This document shows, one piece after another, positions 48,020-56,583 of a DNA stretch of 64,000 nt (positions are counted from its first letter, which is position 1; every line of letters starts with the position of its first letter). A model generated the notes under the pieces. The model saw only the letters and a list, made by a program, of their open reading frames with translations. It was not told where the DNA came from and made no database searches. The stretch lies in NCBI GenBank assembly GCA_963815785.1, contig CAWFHZ010000007.1, positions 620,001-684,000 on the forward strand. The letters run 5' to 3'. Both the position numbers and the translations under genes were made by a program. This stretch comes from DATFVA01 sp963815785 (GTDB taxonomy: Bacteria; Bacteroidota; Ignavibacteria; Ignavibacteriales; Ignavibacteriaceae).

Positions 48020-49342
48020 ATGGAAAAAATAGTTCTTCCGGATATAAAGGACCTTCATCTAATTGATGTATATTCACAAAATGGCGGTTACACTGCTATA
48101 AAAAAAGCGTTTAGTCAGTCTCCGGATGATATAATTGACCAGGTTAAAAAATCCGGATTAAGAGGTCGTGGTGGTGCAGCATTCAGCGCGGGTTTGAAGT
48201 GGAGTTTCATGCCGAAAACTTCAGATAAACCAAAATATCTTTGTGTGAACGGCGATGAAAGTGAACCGGGATCATTTAAAGACAGACAGATTTTCGAGTT
48301 TAACCCTCACCAATTGATTGAAGGAATTTTAATTACTGCTTTTGCCATAGGTGCTAAGATTACCTATATCTATATCCGCGGCGAATACCATAAATGGATT
48401 AAACTTATGCAGAAAGCTTTGGATGATGCTTACGCAAGAGGTTTAATCGGTGAGAAGATGAAGGAAACTTTTGGAACTGATTTTTCCTGTGAAATATATA
48501 TTCATAAAGGTGCAGGGGCTTACATTTGTGGAGAAGAATCTTCCCTTATGAATTCAATTGAGGGTAAGAGAGGTTATCCAAGAGTTAAGCCGCCTTTCCC
48601 GGCTCAGAACGGACTGTGGGGCTGCCCGACAACTATAAATAATGTTGAAACAATTACTAATGTACCGGTAATTATAAATAAAGGTTGGGAATGGTTTTCC
48701 AAAATTGGCGAACCAAAGCATCCGGGTACAATACTTTATGGTTTAAGCGGACACATTAATAATCCCGGAATATATGAACTTCCATCCGGAACTCTTTTAA
48801 CCGATCTGATTTATAAATATGGCGGTGGTGTTCCTGGAAATAAAAAAGTATTATGTGTAATTCCAGGCGGCTCTTCAATGCCTCCTATCAGAGGAGATCA
48901 GATTGAAGGCGTTAAAATGGACGCCGAATCTCTTAAAGCCGTTGGTTCTGCAATCGGAACCGCCGGAGTAATGGTAATGGATGAAGATACTGATTTAGTA
49001 AAAGTGCTTGCACGAATTGCTAAATTCTATTATCACGAAAGCTGCGGGCAGTGTACTCCTTGCCGTGAAGGAACCGGATGGATGTTGAAAATACTGAACA
49101 GGATAGTTCAGGGGGAAGGATCTAAAACAGATATTGATTTATTAATTTCAGTTGCAAATAACATTGAAGGTAATACAATATGTGCTTTGGGTGAAGCTGC
49201 TGCCTGGCCGGTTAAATATATGGTTCAAAGATTCAGAGATTATTTTGAAGCAAGAGTTAAAGATACAGTTGATTTACCTATTGCTAACAAGGTTCATTCA
49301 ATGCGACACACTGCCATACCTGTAGCTGATATAAAACACTGA
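48020..49342 (+). CDS. nuoF: NADH-quinone oxidoreductase subunit F
   Basis: 440 residues. NADH/FMN site in GLRGRGGAAFSAGLKW, VNGDESEPG and CGEESSLMNSIEGKRGYPR; 4Fe-4S cluster N3 in ESCGQCTPCREG with the fourth Cys in NTICALG. It is the last nuo gene here: a terminator and a convergent ferritin follow, so nuoG and the membrane subunits nuoH-N must lie elsewhere. Confidence 0.97.
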   Translation: MEKIVLPDIKDLHLIDVYSQNGGYTAIKKAFSQSPDDIIDQVKKSGLRGRGGAAFSAGLKWSFMPKTSDKPKYLCVNGDESEPGSFKDRQIFEFNPHQLIEGILITAFAIGAKITYIYIRGEYHKWIKLMQKALDDAYARGLIGEKMKETFGTDFSCEIYIHKGAGAYICGEESSLMNSIEGKRGYPRVKPPFPAQNGLWGCPTTINNVETITNVPVIINKGWEWFSKIGEPKHPGTILYGLSGHINNPGIYELPSGTLLTDLIYKYGGGVPGNKKVLCVIPGGSSMPPIRGDQIEGVKMDAESLKAVGSAIGTAGVMVMDEDTDLVKVLARIAKFYYHESCGQCTPCREGTGWMLKILNRIVQGEGSKTDIDLLISVANNIEGNTICALGEAAAWPVKYMVQRFRDYFEARVKDTVDLPIANKVHSMRHTAIPVADIKH

Positions 49343-49367
49343 TTTCATTTTTAAAATCAAAATAAAA

Positions 49368-49391
49368 AAAGGCGATCAATTGATCGCCTTT
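49368..49391. terminator. Bidirectional terminator between nuoF and ferritin
   Basis: A perfect 24-base palindrome with 12-base arms (AAAGGCGATCAA and its complement), flanked by A and T runs on the two sides, lies between the convergent nuoF and ferritin genes. Confidence 0.9.
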
Positions 49392-49415
49392 AATTTTTTA
49401 AATTAAAGATAAATA

Positions 49416-49910
49416 CTAACCGGCTGCCCTCATTCCTAATTCTCTATCAAGCAGGAACAACCCGTTTTTATTATCTCCTACAAGTTTAACTTTATCAAGA
49501 ATATTCATTGCAGTAGCTTCTTCTTCAACCTGCTCGGTAACAAACCACTGAAGGAAGGCATTTGTTGCATGATCTTTTTCAGTTACCGCAAGATCCACAA
49601 GATTATCAATCGCCGCAGTTACTTTTTGTTCGTGTTTAAGTGTCTCAGTAAATACTTCGGTTGCGCCTTTCCATTGACTTTTGGGGGCATCAATTGCCGC
49701 CAGATTAACTCTTCCGTTTCTTTGGTTTAAGTAACCATATATTTTCATAGCATGTCCATATTCCTCTCCTGACTGAACTTTCATCCATTTTGCAAATCCA
49801 TTCAGGTTTTCTGATTCGAAATATGCGGCCATCGCAAGGTATAGATAGGAAGAAGACATCTCAAAGTTCATCTGAGCGTTTAATGCCTTCTGGATTTTAT
49901 CTTTTAACAT
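49416..49910 (-). CDS. ftn: Ferritin
   Basis: 164 residues. Four-helix ferritin with ferroxidase-site residues in AQMNFEMSSSYLYLAM (Glu17), VQSGEEYGHAMKIY (Glu and His) and LKHEQKV, QVEEEATAM. Stores iron as ferric mineral in the cytoplasm. A strong promoter lies 41 bases ahead. Confidence 0.96.
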   Translation of the reverse strand: MLKDKIQKALNAQMNFEMSSSYLYLAMAAYFESENLNGFAKWMKVQSGEEYGHAMKIYGYLNQRNGRVNLAAIDAPKSQWKGATEVFTETLKHEQKVTAAIDNLVDLAVTEKDHATNAFLQWFVTEQVEEEATAMNILDKVKLVGDNKNGLFLLDRELGMRAAG

Positions 49911-49950
49911 AATATCCCTCGTTATTAATTGTGATTAGTTTTAATATCTT

Positions 49951-49981
49951 CAAATTTAAGAAAATAAGGGTGGGGCAACAA
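49951..49981 (-). promoter_or_regulatory. Promoter of ferritin
   Basis: On the minus strand, TTG at 49981-49979 (within TTTG), 20-base spacer, TAAATTTG at 49958-49951. Exact match to the -33/-7 consensus. Confidence 0.78.
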
Positions 49982-49994
49982 ACATAAATAGTTA

Positions 49995-51434
49995 TTAATT
50001 TCCTTTGTATTTGGACAATCCTCCACCATAAGTAGCTATCCATTTATTTCCATTCTGATCTATTGCTACTCCAAAAATTCGATTAGAGGGGATATGTGAA
50101 TTGGAAGTTAAATAAGTATGCCAGCTTCCGTTTTCATATTTTGTTAAACCATTCTCAGCATTGCAAAACCAAATCAGATCCGGATTCTGTATATTGATAT
50201 TTAATACTAGATCGCTTGGAACAGATACATGGCCAATCCATTGAGAACCGTCATAATATGCGGTCCCTCCGGGATCAGATTTACCCGCAGATGTGAAACT
50301 AGCCCATATTTCATTTGCATTTATTACACTAATATTAGTCACTCTATCGCTGGAAGGAAGATCTGCATTATCAGAATTGTAAGTAATCCAGTTGGCTCCA
50401 TCATATTTAACAATGCCACCACCGGCAGTTCCAATCCACATTATTCCGTTTTCATCAAATTCAATCGCACTGATAGAATTTAATGGCAGACCTGAATTAG
50501 AACTATTAAAAATTGTCGAGGCTCCATTGTAGTAGCACAATCCATTGCTGGTACCAACCCACATTTCATTATCATTAACTTTTAAAGCACAAAAAACATA
50601 ATTAGAAGGCAATCCTGACTGCATATCTATAGTTTGGAATATACCATTCTTATAAATAATTAACCCGTTCGCAGTAGACACCCATATTTCATTTCCAAAA
50701 GCGGAAATTGAATTAACGTTTCCACCTATATAATCAGAATTAGTTGGATCGTAACTAACCCAGTTTTGACCATCGAACTTTGTCAAACTGTATGAATCAA
50801 CAATCCATTTATTACCATTCTGATCGACGACAACACCATTTAAATAATTAGTTGGAATATTTGAATTTGACATCCTGTAATTAACTAAAACAGAAGTGTC
50901 CTCAAGCGCGCCTGTAATCCTGGCTGTTCTACCGGTTTTTACTACAGTGGTATAACTCCAATCCCAATACCCGACCTTCTTGAGAGTTACATAGTATGAG
51001 TCAGGTAATACATTATTAAACTCAAACGGAGTTACTTCTCCGGTTATGGAATCATTTACAATTATCGTTGCTCCCTGTGGATATGAATCAACATTTAAGT
51101 AACCTTTCATTGTTGGATTTATAGTATAATCGAGATAAAGCGGGGTTAGCGAATCCTTCTTAATATATACTATTTCAGAAGAATCCTTAAATAGATTTAA
51201 CTTGGTTGTCAGTTTATATGTACCCTCATTAAGATACGGAACAGTATCCGGTGTGATATAACCTGTATTCTTATCATTCAAATATATTTTTACTTTGGAA
51301 GGTTTACTGCCAACCAATAGTTTTCCTTTAATACTTGGAGATATTTCGGACGGATTTGTAGATATTTCTTTATTACAACCAATAAAGACAAAATAATAAT
51401 AAATTACAAGAATTATGATGTTTAAGGTTTTCAC
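49995..51434 (-). CDS. PEGA plus propeller surface lipoprotein (intact copy)
   Basis: 479 residues. Lipoprotein signal ends VFIGC. Two PEGA-type domains follow: residues about 35-105 (GKLLVGSKPSKVKIYLN) and about 108-175 (GYLNVDSYPQGATIIVNDS). Then a seven-bladed propeller of two-component-type repeats with the IWV/MWIGT...LxYYN/KYDG pattern (MWVGTSNGLCYYNGA, MWIGTAGGGIVKYDGANW), ending SKYKGN. It lacks any kinase part, so the propeller acts as a stand-alone exported module. A paralog lies just upstream, and both follow a TonB receptor and a DUF4249 lipoprotein. Role unknown; ligand binding at the surface is inferred. Confidence 0.78.
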   Translation of the reverse strand: MKTLNIIILVIYYYFVFIGCNKEISTNPSEISPSIKGKLLVGSKPSKVKIYLNDKNTGYITPDTVPYLNEGTYKLTTKLNLFKDSSEIVYIKKDSLTPLYLDYTINPTMKGYLNVDSYPQGATIIVNDSITGEVTPFEFNNVLPDSYYVTLKKVGYWDWSYTTVVKTGRTARITGALEDTSVLVNYRMSNSNIPTNYLNGVVVDQNGNKWIVDSYSLTKFDGQNWVSYDPTNSDYIGGNVNSISAFGNEIWVSTANGLIIYKNGIFQTIDMQSGLPSNYVFCALKVNDNEMWVGTSNGLCYYNGASTIFNSSNSGLPLNSISAIEFDENGIMWIGTAGGGIVKYDGANWITYNSDNADLPSSDRVTNISVINANEIWASFTSAGKSDPGGTAYYDGSQWIGHVSVPSDLVLNINIQNPDLIWFCNAENGLTKYENGSWHTYLTSNSHIPSNRIFGVAIDQNGNKWIATYGGGLSKYKGN

Positions 51435-51560
51435 ATTTATTCAATGGCTATATATAAAAATAAAATAATTCTGTTTTAAGATCACTAATTGTATGATGAA
51501 TTGAAGGGGATACATTTGCGAAATAATAATTCAGGGGGAACAGATAAGTACTAAAACTTA

Positions 51561-53067
51561 CTAATAATTCCCTTTGTATTTTACCAAACCGCTGCCATAA
51601 CTTGCCAACCAGAGGTTCCCCGCGTTATCTTCAGCAATATCATAAATCCTGTTATTCTCCAGATTTGAATTTGAAGTTGTATAACTATGCCAGATCCCAT
51701 CATATTTTGATAGACCACCTTCAGCATTTGCAAACCAAAGTACCCCGTTGTGATCCTTAATGATGTTTAAGACATCACTACTTGGAGTTCTGAAATATGT
51801 TTTCCAATAAACTGGACCATTAAAATAAGAGCTTCCACCGTCATTTCCTGTCAGCGGTCCGGTTCCCAATCCGATCCCTATCCAAGGGGTATCATTTATA
51901 TCAAATGTTATACATTGTATATTATTATTTGGAAAACCAAGCCATCCTCCACCTCCGGGTTCACCACCGACGCGGGGAGCTGAATTATATACATCATAAG
52001 TTTTCCACAATGTATCAGCGTAAAATTTAGTAATGCCGCCTCCTTTAGTTGCAAACCATTTAGTGCCGTCAACCCCAACATTTACTGCATTAATGTTGTT
52101 TGTCCTCAATGGTGAATTAGCTGCATTATAAACAGTCCAAGTCCCTCCATCATACTTCACTACTCCTGCATTTCTTAAACCGATCCACATAATCGTATTA
52201 TTTTCGAATGCTATTGACACTACATCATTGTCTGGCAAACCTGAATTTGAAGTATTATAAAGAACCCAGCTACCAGAATTTATCTTGATGAGACCATTAT
52301 CAGTACAAACCCATTTGTTTTTTTGATCATCAACTAAAATTTTACTTACTACATTGCTAGGCATAAGTGAATTACTAGTATTAAAGACACTCCAAGTATT
52401 GTTTTCATATTTAATGAGTCCTTCAAAACTGCCGGCCCAGATAACATTATCATCCGCTGCAACACAGGTCAGATAATCCGAAGGAATATCAATCCCATGT
52501 TTGGAGTTATAACATACCCAAGTAAGAGTATCTTTTAAATTAATATTTAATCCTTGTTGTTCTGGCGCTACTAATCAACACGGTTGATTCCGAAAACCAA
52601 TACCCATTTCTTTCAAGTTTAACCGTATATTGACCAGGTAAAAAATTACCCAAGGCTGCAGGTGTAACTTTTTCGGATGATGAATCATTAATAAAGATTT
52701 TTGCTCCCAATGGGTTGGAATCTACATAGAGCTCACCTCTCATAGATGGATTTGATATATAATCGAAATAAAGGCTCGTGGTTTTATCTTTTTGAAGAGT
52801 AATTGTCTCAGATGAATCTTTATATAATTTTAATTTAAGAGTCAGATAATAATTGCCCTGGTTCAGGTAAGGTACTGTATCCGGGGTTACAAACCCGGTG
52901 TTTTTTCCATTTAAAAAGATAGATGCTCCGCCAGGGTTACTCTCAACATAAAGTTTTCCGCTATTTTCAGGCCGGGGTTCAACTGGGCTCACAGAGATGT
53001 CCTTATTGCAGGAGTTATTAAAAAAAAAGAAAGCTGTGCAAATAAAAAATATTAAGTGTCTTTTCAT
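51561..53067 (-). CDS. PEGA plus propeller surface lipoprotein (second copy, frameshifted)
   Basis: Paralog of the next gene with the same plan: lipoprotein signal ending NNSC, two PEGA domains (GKLYVESNPGGASIFLN, GELYVDSNPLGAKIFINDS), then propeller repeats (KWVCTDNGLIKINSGSW, MWIGLRNAGVVKYDGGTW) ending KYKGNY. The frame breaks at the AAA run 52546-52548 on the coding strand; removing one A gives RINLINLKD-like continuation through VCYNSKHGIDIPSDY and WAGSFEGLIKYENNTW. About 501 residues. It follows the DUF4249 gene by 9 bases. Confidence 0.75.
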
Positions 53068-53076
53068 ACTTAAAAA

Positions 53077-54060
53077 TTATCGAATTTGAGGAGTATAACC
53101 AAATGATTTGATATAATCCGGATCAATTAATGTACCTCTTTTTTGTTTAACATAGGATCCAAAAATTCCTAGTCCACCTTGCACATTCGTATAGTCGTTT
53201 TCATCTAATCTGATTGTATAATCATCAAGGAAACCATTCGTACTTGAATAATACTTTGAAAGATTTTCATCAAAAACAAGGAGCTCAAAAATACCACCAT
53301 AAATTTTATAAAGGGATTTATTCGGATCCCCGGACGAAATTTGTGTGAACACGGAATCCAGTGAATAGTTTTGAATATTTAAAGAGAGATTTTTTGTTGG
53401 TGAAGGATAAACCGGCTCTATTTTATTTCCTGTATTTTCATATGCTTCAGGAACAAGAATTTCATGTCTTTCTTCCGCTCCATTAACAAGTTTTGTATAA
53501 ACAATATAATAACTTGGAAGATACCAGCCAAGAGATGAACCCTGATACCAACTAAAACTAAAATAATCGGCTGATAAGGAGGGAATCCTGAATGTATTTG
53601 TGTCGCTACTGTCGATATTACTCAGATTCCAGGCCACCGCATCAGGTAAAGTGGTTTGTGCGCTAAGTGTTTTTCCGTCCGGCAGTATAGCTTCTATATC
53701 CATATTTTTAATTGCACCCGGTTGAAAATTATTCAGATAAAAGAAATGAATTGGTCCTTTATATCTTGAAGTATCTGTTCTGGCAATACTGCTGTCTTTC
53801 ATAAAATAAACACTATCTCCAACCCAAATCCTGATAAATGCTTTATCTAAAAACGGATCATTGTGGTTCGCATAAGGATCGTATCCATCAACATTGTATG
53901 TTTTGGTAATTGTTGCTGTTTGTAATGAAGTATCTCCCCGGATTATACAGTTCAGAATATACTTCTGCTGAAATTCCCCTTTGGGACTGAAATTTTCCTC
54001 ACAAGAATAGTTGATGATTACGGAAATTATAACCAATAATATTGCGGCGGCTTTTTTCAT
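53077..54060 (-). CDS. DUF4249-like lipoprotein
   Basis: 327 residues. Lipoprotein signal ends INYSC. The mature part resembles DUF4249: KYILNCIIRGDTSLQTATI near the start, DKAFIRIWVGDSVYFM, a beta-sandwich middle with DGKTLSAQTTLP, and a C-terminal IRLDENDYTNVQGGLGIFGS typical of the family. DUF4249 genes usually follow TonB receptors, and here the start overlaps the receptor stop by 4 bases. Probably a surface lid or capture lipoprotein in place of SusD; its ligand is unknown. Confidence 0.72.
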   Translation of the reverse strand: MKKAAAILLVIISVIINYSCEENFSPKGEFQQKYILNCIIRGDTSLQTATITKTYNVDGYDPYANHNDPFLDKAFIRIWVGDSVYFMKDSSIARTDTSRYKGPIHFFYLNNFQPGAIKNMDIEAILPDGKTLSAQTTLPDAVAWNLSNIDSSDTNTFRIPSLSADYFSFSWYQGSSLGWYLPSYYIVYTKLVNGAEERHEILVPEAYENTGNKIEPVYPSPTKNLSLNIQNYSLDSVFTQISSGDPNKSLYKIYGGIFELLVFDENLSKYYSSTNGFLDDYTIRLDENDYTNVQGGLGIFGSYVKQKRGTLIDPDYIKSFGYTPQIR

Positions 54061-56288
54061 ATTTCAATCCGTATTGAAGCTGTAGGTAATATGGGAAGCA
54101 TATTTACACGTTTACCAGTATCTCTTTCAAAGTAAAAGATATTCTTCCGATCATATACATTTAATATATTTCCGCTTACTTCTATTTTTGTAAATCCAAT
54201 ACTGAATTTTTTAGTTATGCCAATGTCCATTCTATGATAAGTAGGAAGTCTGCCGAGATTTGGATCACCTAATAACGTGTAAGGTTGATAGTAACCATAT
54301 AATCCGCCCGGGGAATAAAATAAATCGTCAAAATAGAGTTTGTCGTAGTATCCAACAATCTTGGTAAAAGGCAGCCCCGAATTAAAGAACCAGCTAAGAC
54401 TTGCCTCCCAACCGGATCCAAAGCTTAAGATCAGGCTGGAGTTAATAGCATTTCTTGAATCATATCTCGGGTAGGAAATCCATCCGTTTATATTTCTGTA
54501 TGCCCAGCTAAGTGAATAGGATGAAGTAAACTGTACAAAATTATTTGTAAACTTTAGCATAAATTCAGCGCCATACGATTCCCCGCTTGCCTGTACAAAA
54601 TCGGGATCACGCTCATCTGCCTTATCAGGATTCAATTCAACAGTTCTTTTTAAATCTTTATAATACACTTCTGTGTTGAAAGTAAATCCATTTGCCATAT
54701 TTACTTCAAGTCCTGCTACATAATGAATTGCCTCCGGAACCTGAAGATATCCTGGTACTATTGTCCATGGTTCAAATAGCGAGATAATTTCATTTTCATT
54801 TGTTAAGGTTATTAATTCCTGCGTATAAATTCCCCATGCTCCCTTTAGCATTAGCCAGGGGAATATAGCATACGTAATATTAATTCTTGGTTCAAAAACA
54901 GGAGCGTGTTGATGAGTAAGTGATAATAAATTCAACCTGGTTCCTATATCCGCACCGAAACTTTCAAACCGGAGGAATCTGTACTTTGCATATAAACTGA
55001 AGTGAAGTGCCCCCTCAGTTAAGGCCGATTTATTTCCCTGGAGGTTTTCATAATTATATTCGGTTTTAACAGATTTTAATTTATACCCTACTTTAATTTC
55101 ATCACGGCTTTCATAAACATTTGTGAAATCTGTTTTCAGAGTAATATCTCTGATTGTATTACTTCTTTCTTTTGCATTACTAAGATTAGGTACAATCGCC
55201 CCATCAAAAGAACTTACGGAAAAACTTGTTTCCGAATAAATCGGAACATCTTCCCATGCCTGAAACCAATATAATCCGTACAAATTATTTGTCCAGCTAT
55301 AATCAGCTTTTGTTGGATCATCATTAGTCAAAGCATCGTGGCTGTTAAATCCTTGTAGTGAAAACTTGGTAAGACTTTTGGAATCTGAACTTGCATAGTT
55401 TACTTTTCCTGATAAATCATAAAAACTGAAAGGTGCATCTTTATAATTAATAAATCTCTTTAACACTTTATCGAAGAGACTCTTCCTTCCGGTTATCATA
55501 AAAGAGCCACCCGGAATCGGACCTTCAACAGCAGCTTTTCCTGTAAGGAAGCTAAGAGTTCCGTTTCCGCTGTAACGATTTTTATTTCCATCTTTGGTGA
55601 TTAGATTTAAAACTGAGGATAATCTTCCGCCGTATTCAGCAGTAAATCCTCCTTTGTAGAACTCAACCGCATTAATCATTTCAGGGTCAATTATACTGAA
55701 TAATCCCAGAGCATGAAAAGGATTGTATATTGGAACTCCGTTTAATAACACAAGATTTTGATTACTTGCACCACCCCTGACGTAGTAACGGGCAGAAACA
55801 TCGCCGGTAGATTGCACACCTGGTAAAAATTGAAGCGAACGGAAAATATCTGTTTCGACTCCTTTAGGAAGCATTTCAATTTCACGTATAGTAAGCTTTT
55901 GTAATCCTAAATCTGTCTCATTAGGTCGATGAACTTTTTTTCCTATTTTTTCAATCTCCTGAAATTTTAATGTGCTTTCAGATAGTTCAACTTTAACCTG
56001 TGTGACCTGGTTAGTCTTAATTTCTACTGTAACATATTTAGGGGAATATCCGATGTATGTAATTCTAACAGTGTATTCTTTATTTGATGGTATACCTGTG
56101 ATTGTAAAATTGCCTCTTAAATCTGCAGATGCACCTAGTGCAGTTCCCTGAATCAAAATATTTGAGTAAGGCAGAGCTTCACCTGAGAGTGAATCGGTTA
56201 CAAACCCGCGTAATGTTCCTGTCTGTGCATTCATAATACTAATATTAGAGAGTACTAAAAATGAACAAAGTAAAAATAATTTTTTCAT
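54057..56288 (-). CDS. TonB-dependent receptor with carboxypeptidase-like N-terminal domain
   Basis: 743 residues. Signal peptide about 1-21, CarboxypepD_reg domain about 24-105 (GFVTDSLSGEALPYSNILIQ), plug about 120-235 (LPKGVETDIFRSLQFLPGV, YYVRGGASNQNLVLLNGVPI, GGFTAEYGGRLSSVLNL), then the barrel ending ILPTASIRIEI. First gene of a four-gene minus-strand unit with DUF4249 and two PEGA-propeller lipoproteins; ferritin lies beyond but has its own promoter. Substrate unknown. Confidence 0.9.
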   Translation of the reverse strand: MKKLFLLCSFLVLSNISIMNAQTGTLRGFVTDSLSGEALPYSNILIQGTALGASADLRGNFTITGIPSNKEYTVRITYIGYSPKYVTVEIKTNQVTQVKVELSESTLKFQEIEKIGKKVHRPNETDLGLQKLTIREIEMLPKGVETDIFRSLQFLPGVQSTGDVSARYYVRGGASNQNLVLLNGVPIYNPFHALGLFSIIDPEMINAVEFYKGGFTAEYGGRLSSVLNLITKDGNKNRYSGNGTLSFLTGKAAVEGPIPGGSFMITGRKSLFDKVLKRFINYKDAPFSFYDLSGKVNYASSDSKSLTKFSLQGFNSHDALTNDDPTKADYSWTNNLYGLYWFQAWEDVPIYSETSFSVSSFDGAIVPNLSNAKERSNTIRDITLKTDFTNVYESRDEIKVGYKLKSVKTEYNYENLQGNKSALTEGALHFSLYAKYRFLRFESFGADIGTRLNLLSLTHQHAPVFEPRINITYAIFPWLMLKGAWGIYTQELITLTNENEIISLFEPWTIVPGYLQVPEAIHYVAGLEVNMANGFTFNTEVYYKDLKRTVELNPDKADERDPDFVQASGESYGAEFMLKFTNNFVQFTSSYSLSWAYRNINGWISYPRYDSRNAINSSLILSFGSGWEASLSWFFNSGLPFTKIVGYYDKLYFDDLFYSPGGLYGYYQPYTLLGDPNLGRLPTYHRMDIGITKKFSIGFTKIEVSGNILNVYDRKNIFYFERDTGKRVNMLPILPTASIRIEI

Positions 56289-56551
56289 CTGATTTGTCTG
56301 GAGAGTATCGCCGGTACCATTTTAGTTAATATTTTACAGAGGTGATTAAAGTCCTCACTGCTTCCTATTGATATGAACCATATCTTTATTTAGATAATCG
56401 AGGGCTTAAATTAAGTCAAATCATTAACTATAACAAGGTAGTTATATGTGTTTCGGACCATGGTTTTTTTTTATGTGTATTAATTGTTAAACTATTAAAT
56501 CAATTACTCATTCCACTTTTTTCTTGCCTTTTTATTCGAACTTCAAATATT

Positions 56552-56559
56552 TATATTTG
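56552..56559 (+). promoter_or_regulatory. Candidate -7 element of the UvrD-like helicase gene
   Basis: TATATTTG fits TAnnTTTG exactly and would start transcription about 18 bases ahead of the ATG at 56584; the -33 position reads TTT rather than TTG. The rest of the 295-base divergent gap 56289-56583 shows nothing else I can name. Confidence 0.45.
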
Positions 56560-56583
56560 CATCTTAAAAATCAGAATGGAAGT

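Noticed and set aside
3299..53067. Programmed +1 ribosomal frameshifting as a genome-wide recoding system
   Set aside because: The sites share no common slippery codon, stop-codon context or downstream structure; they are simply short runs of A, T or G. One site has the opposite sign. Sequence error is the simpler explanation, though it needs reads to prove.
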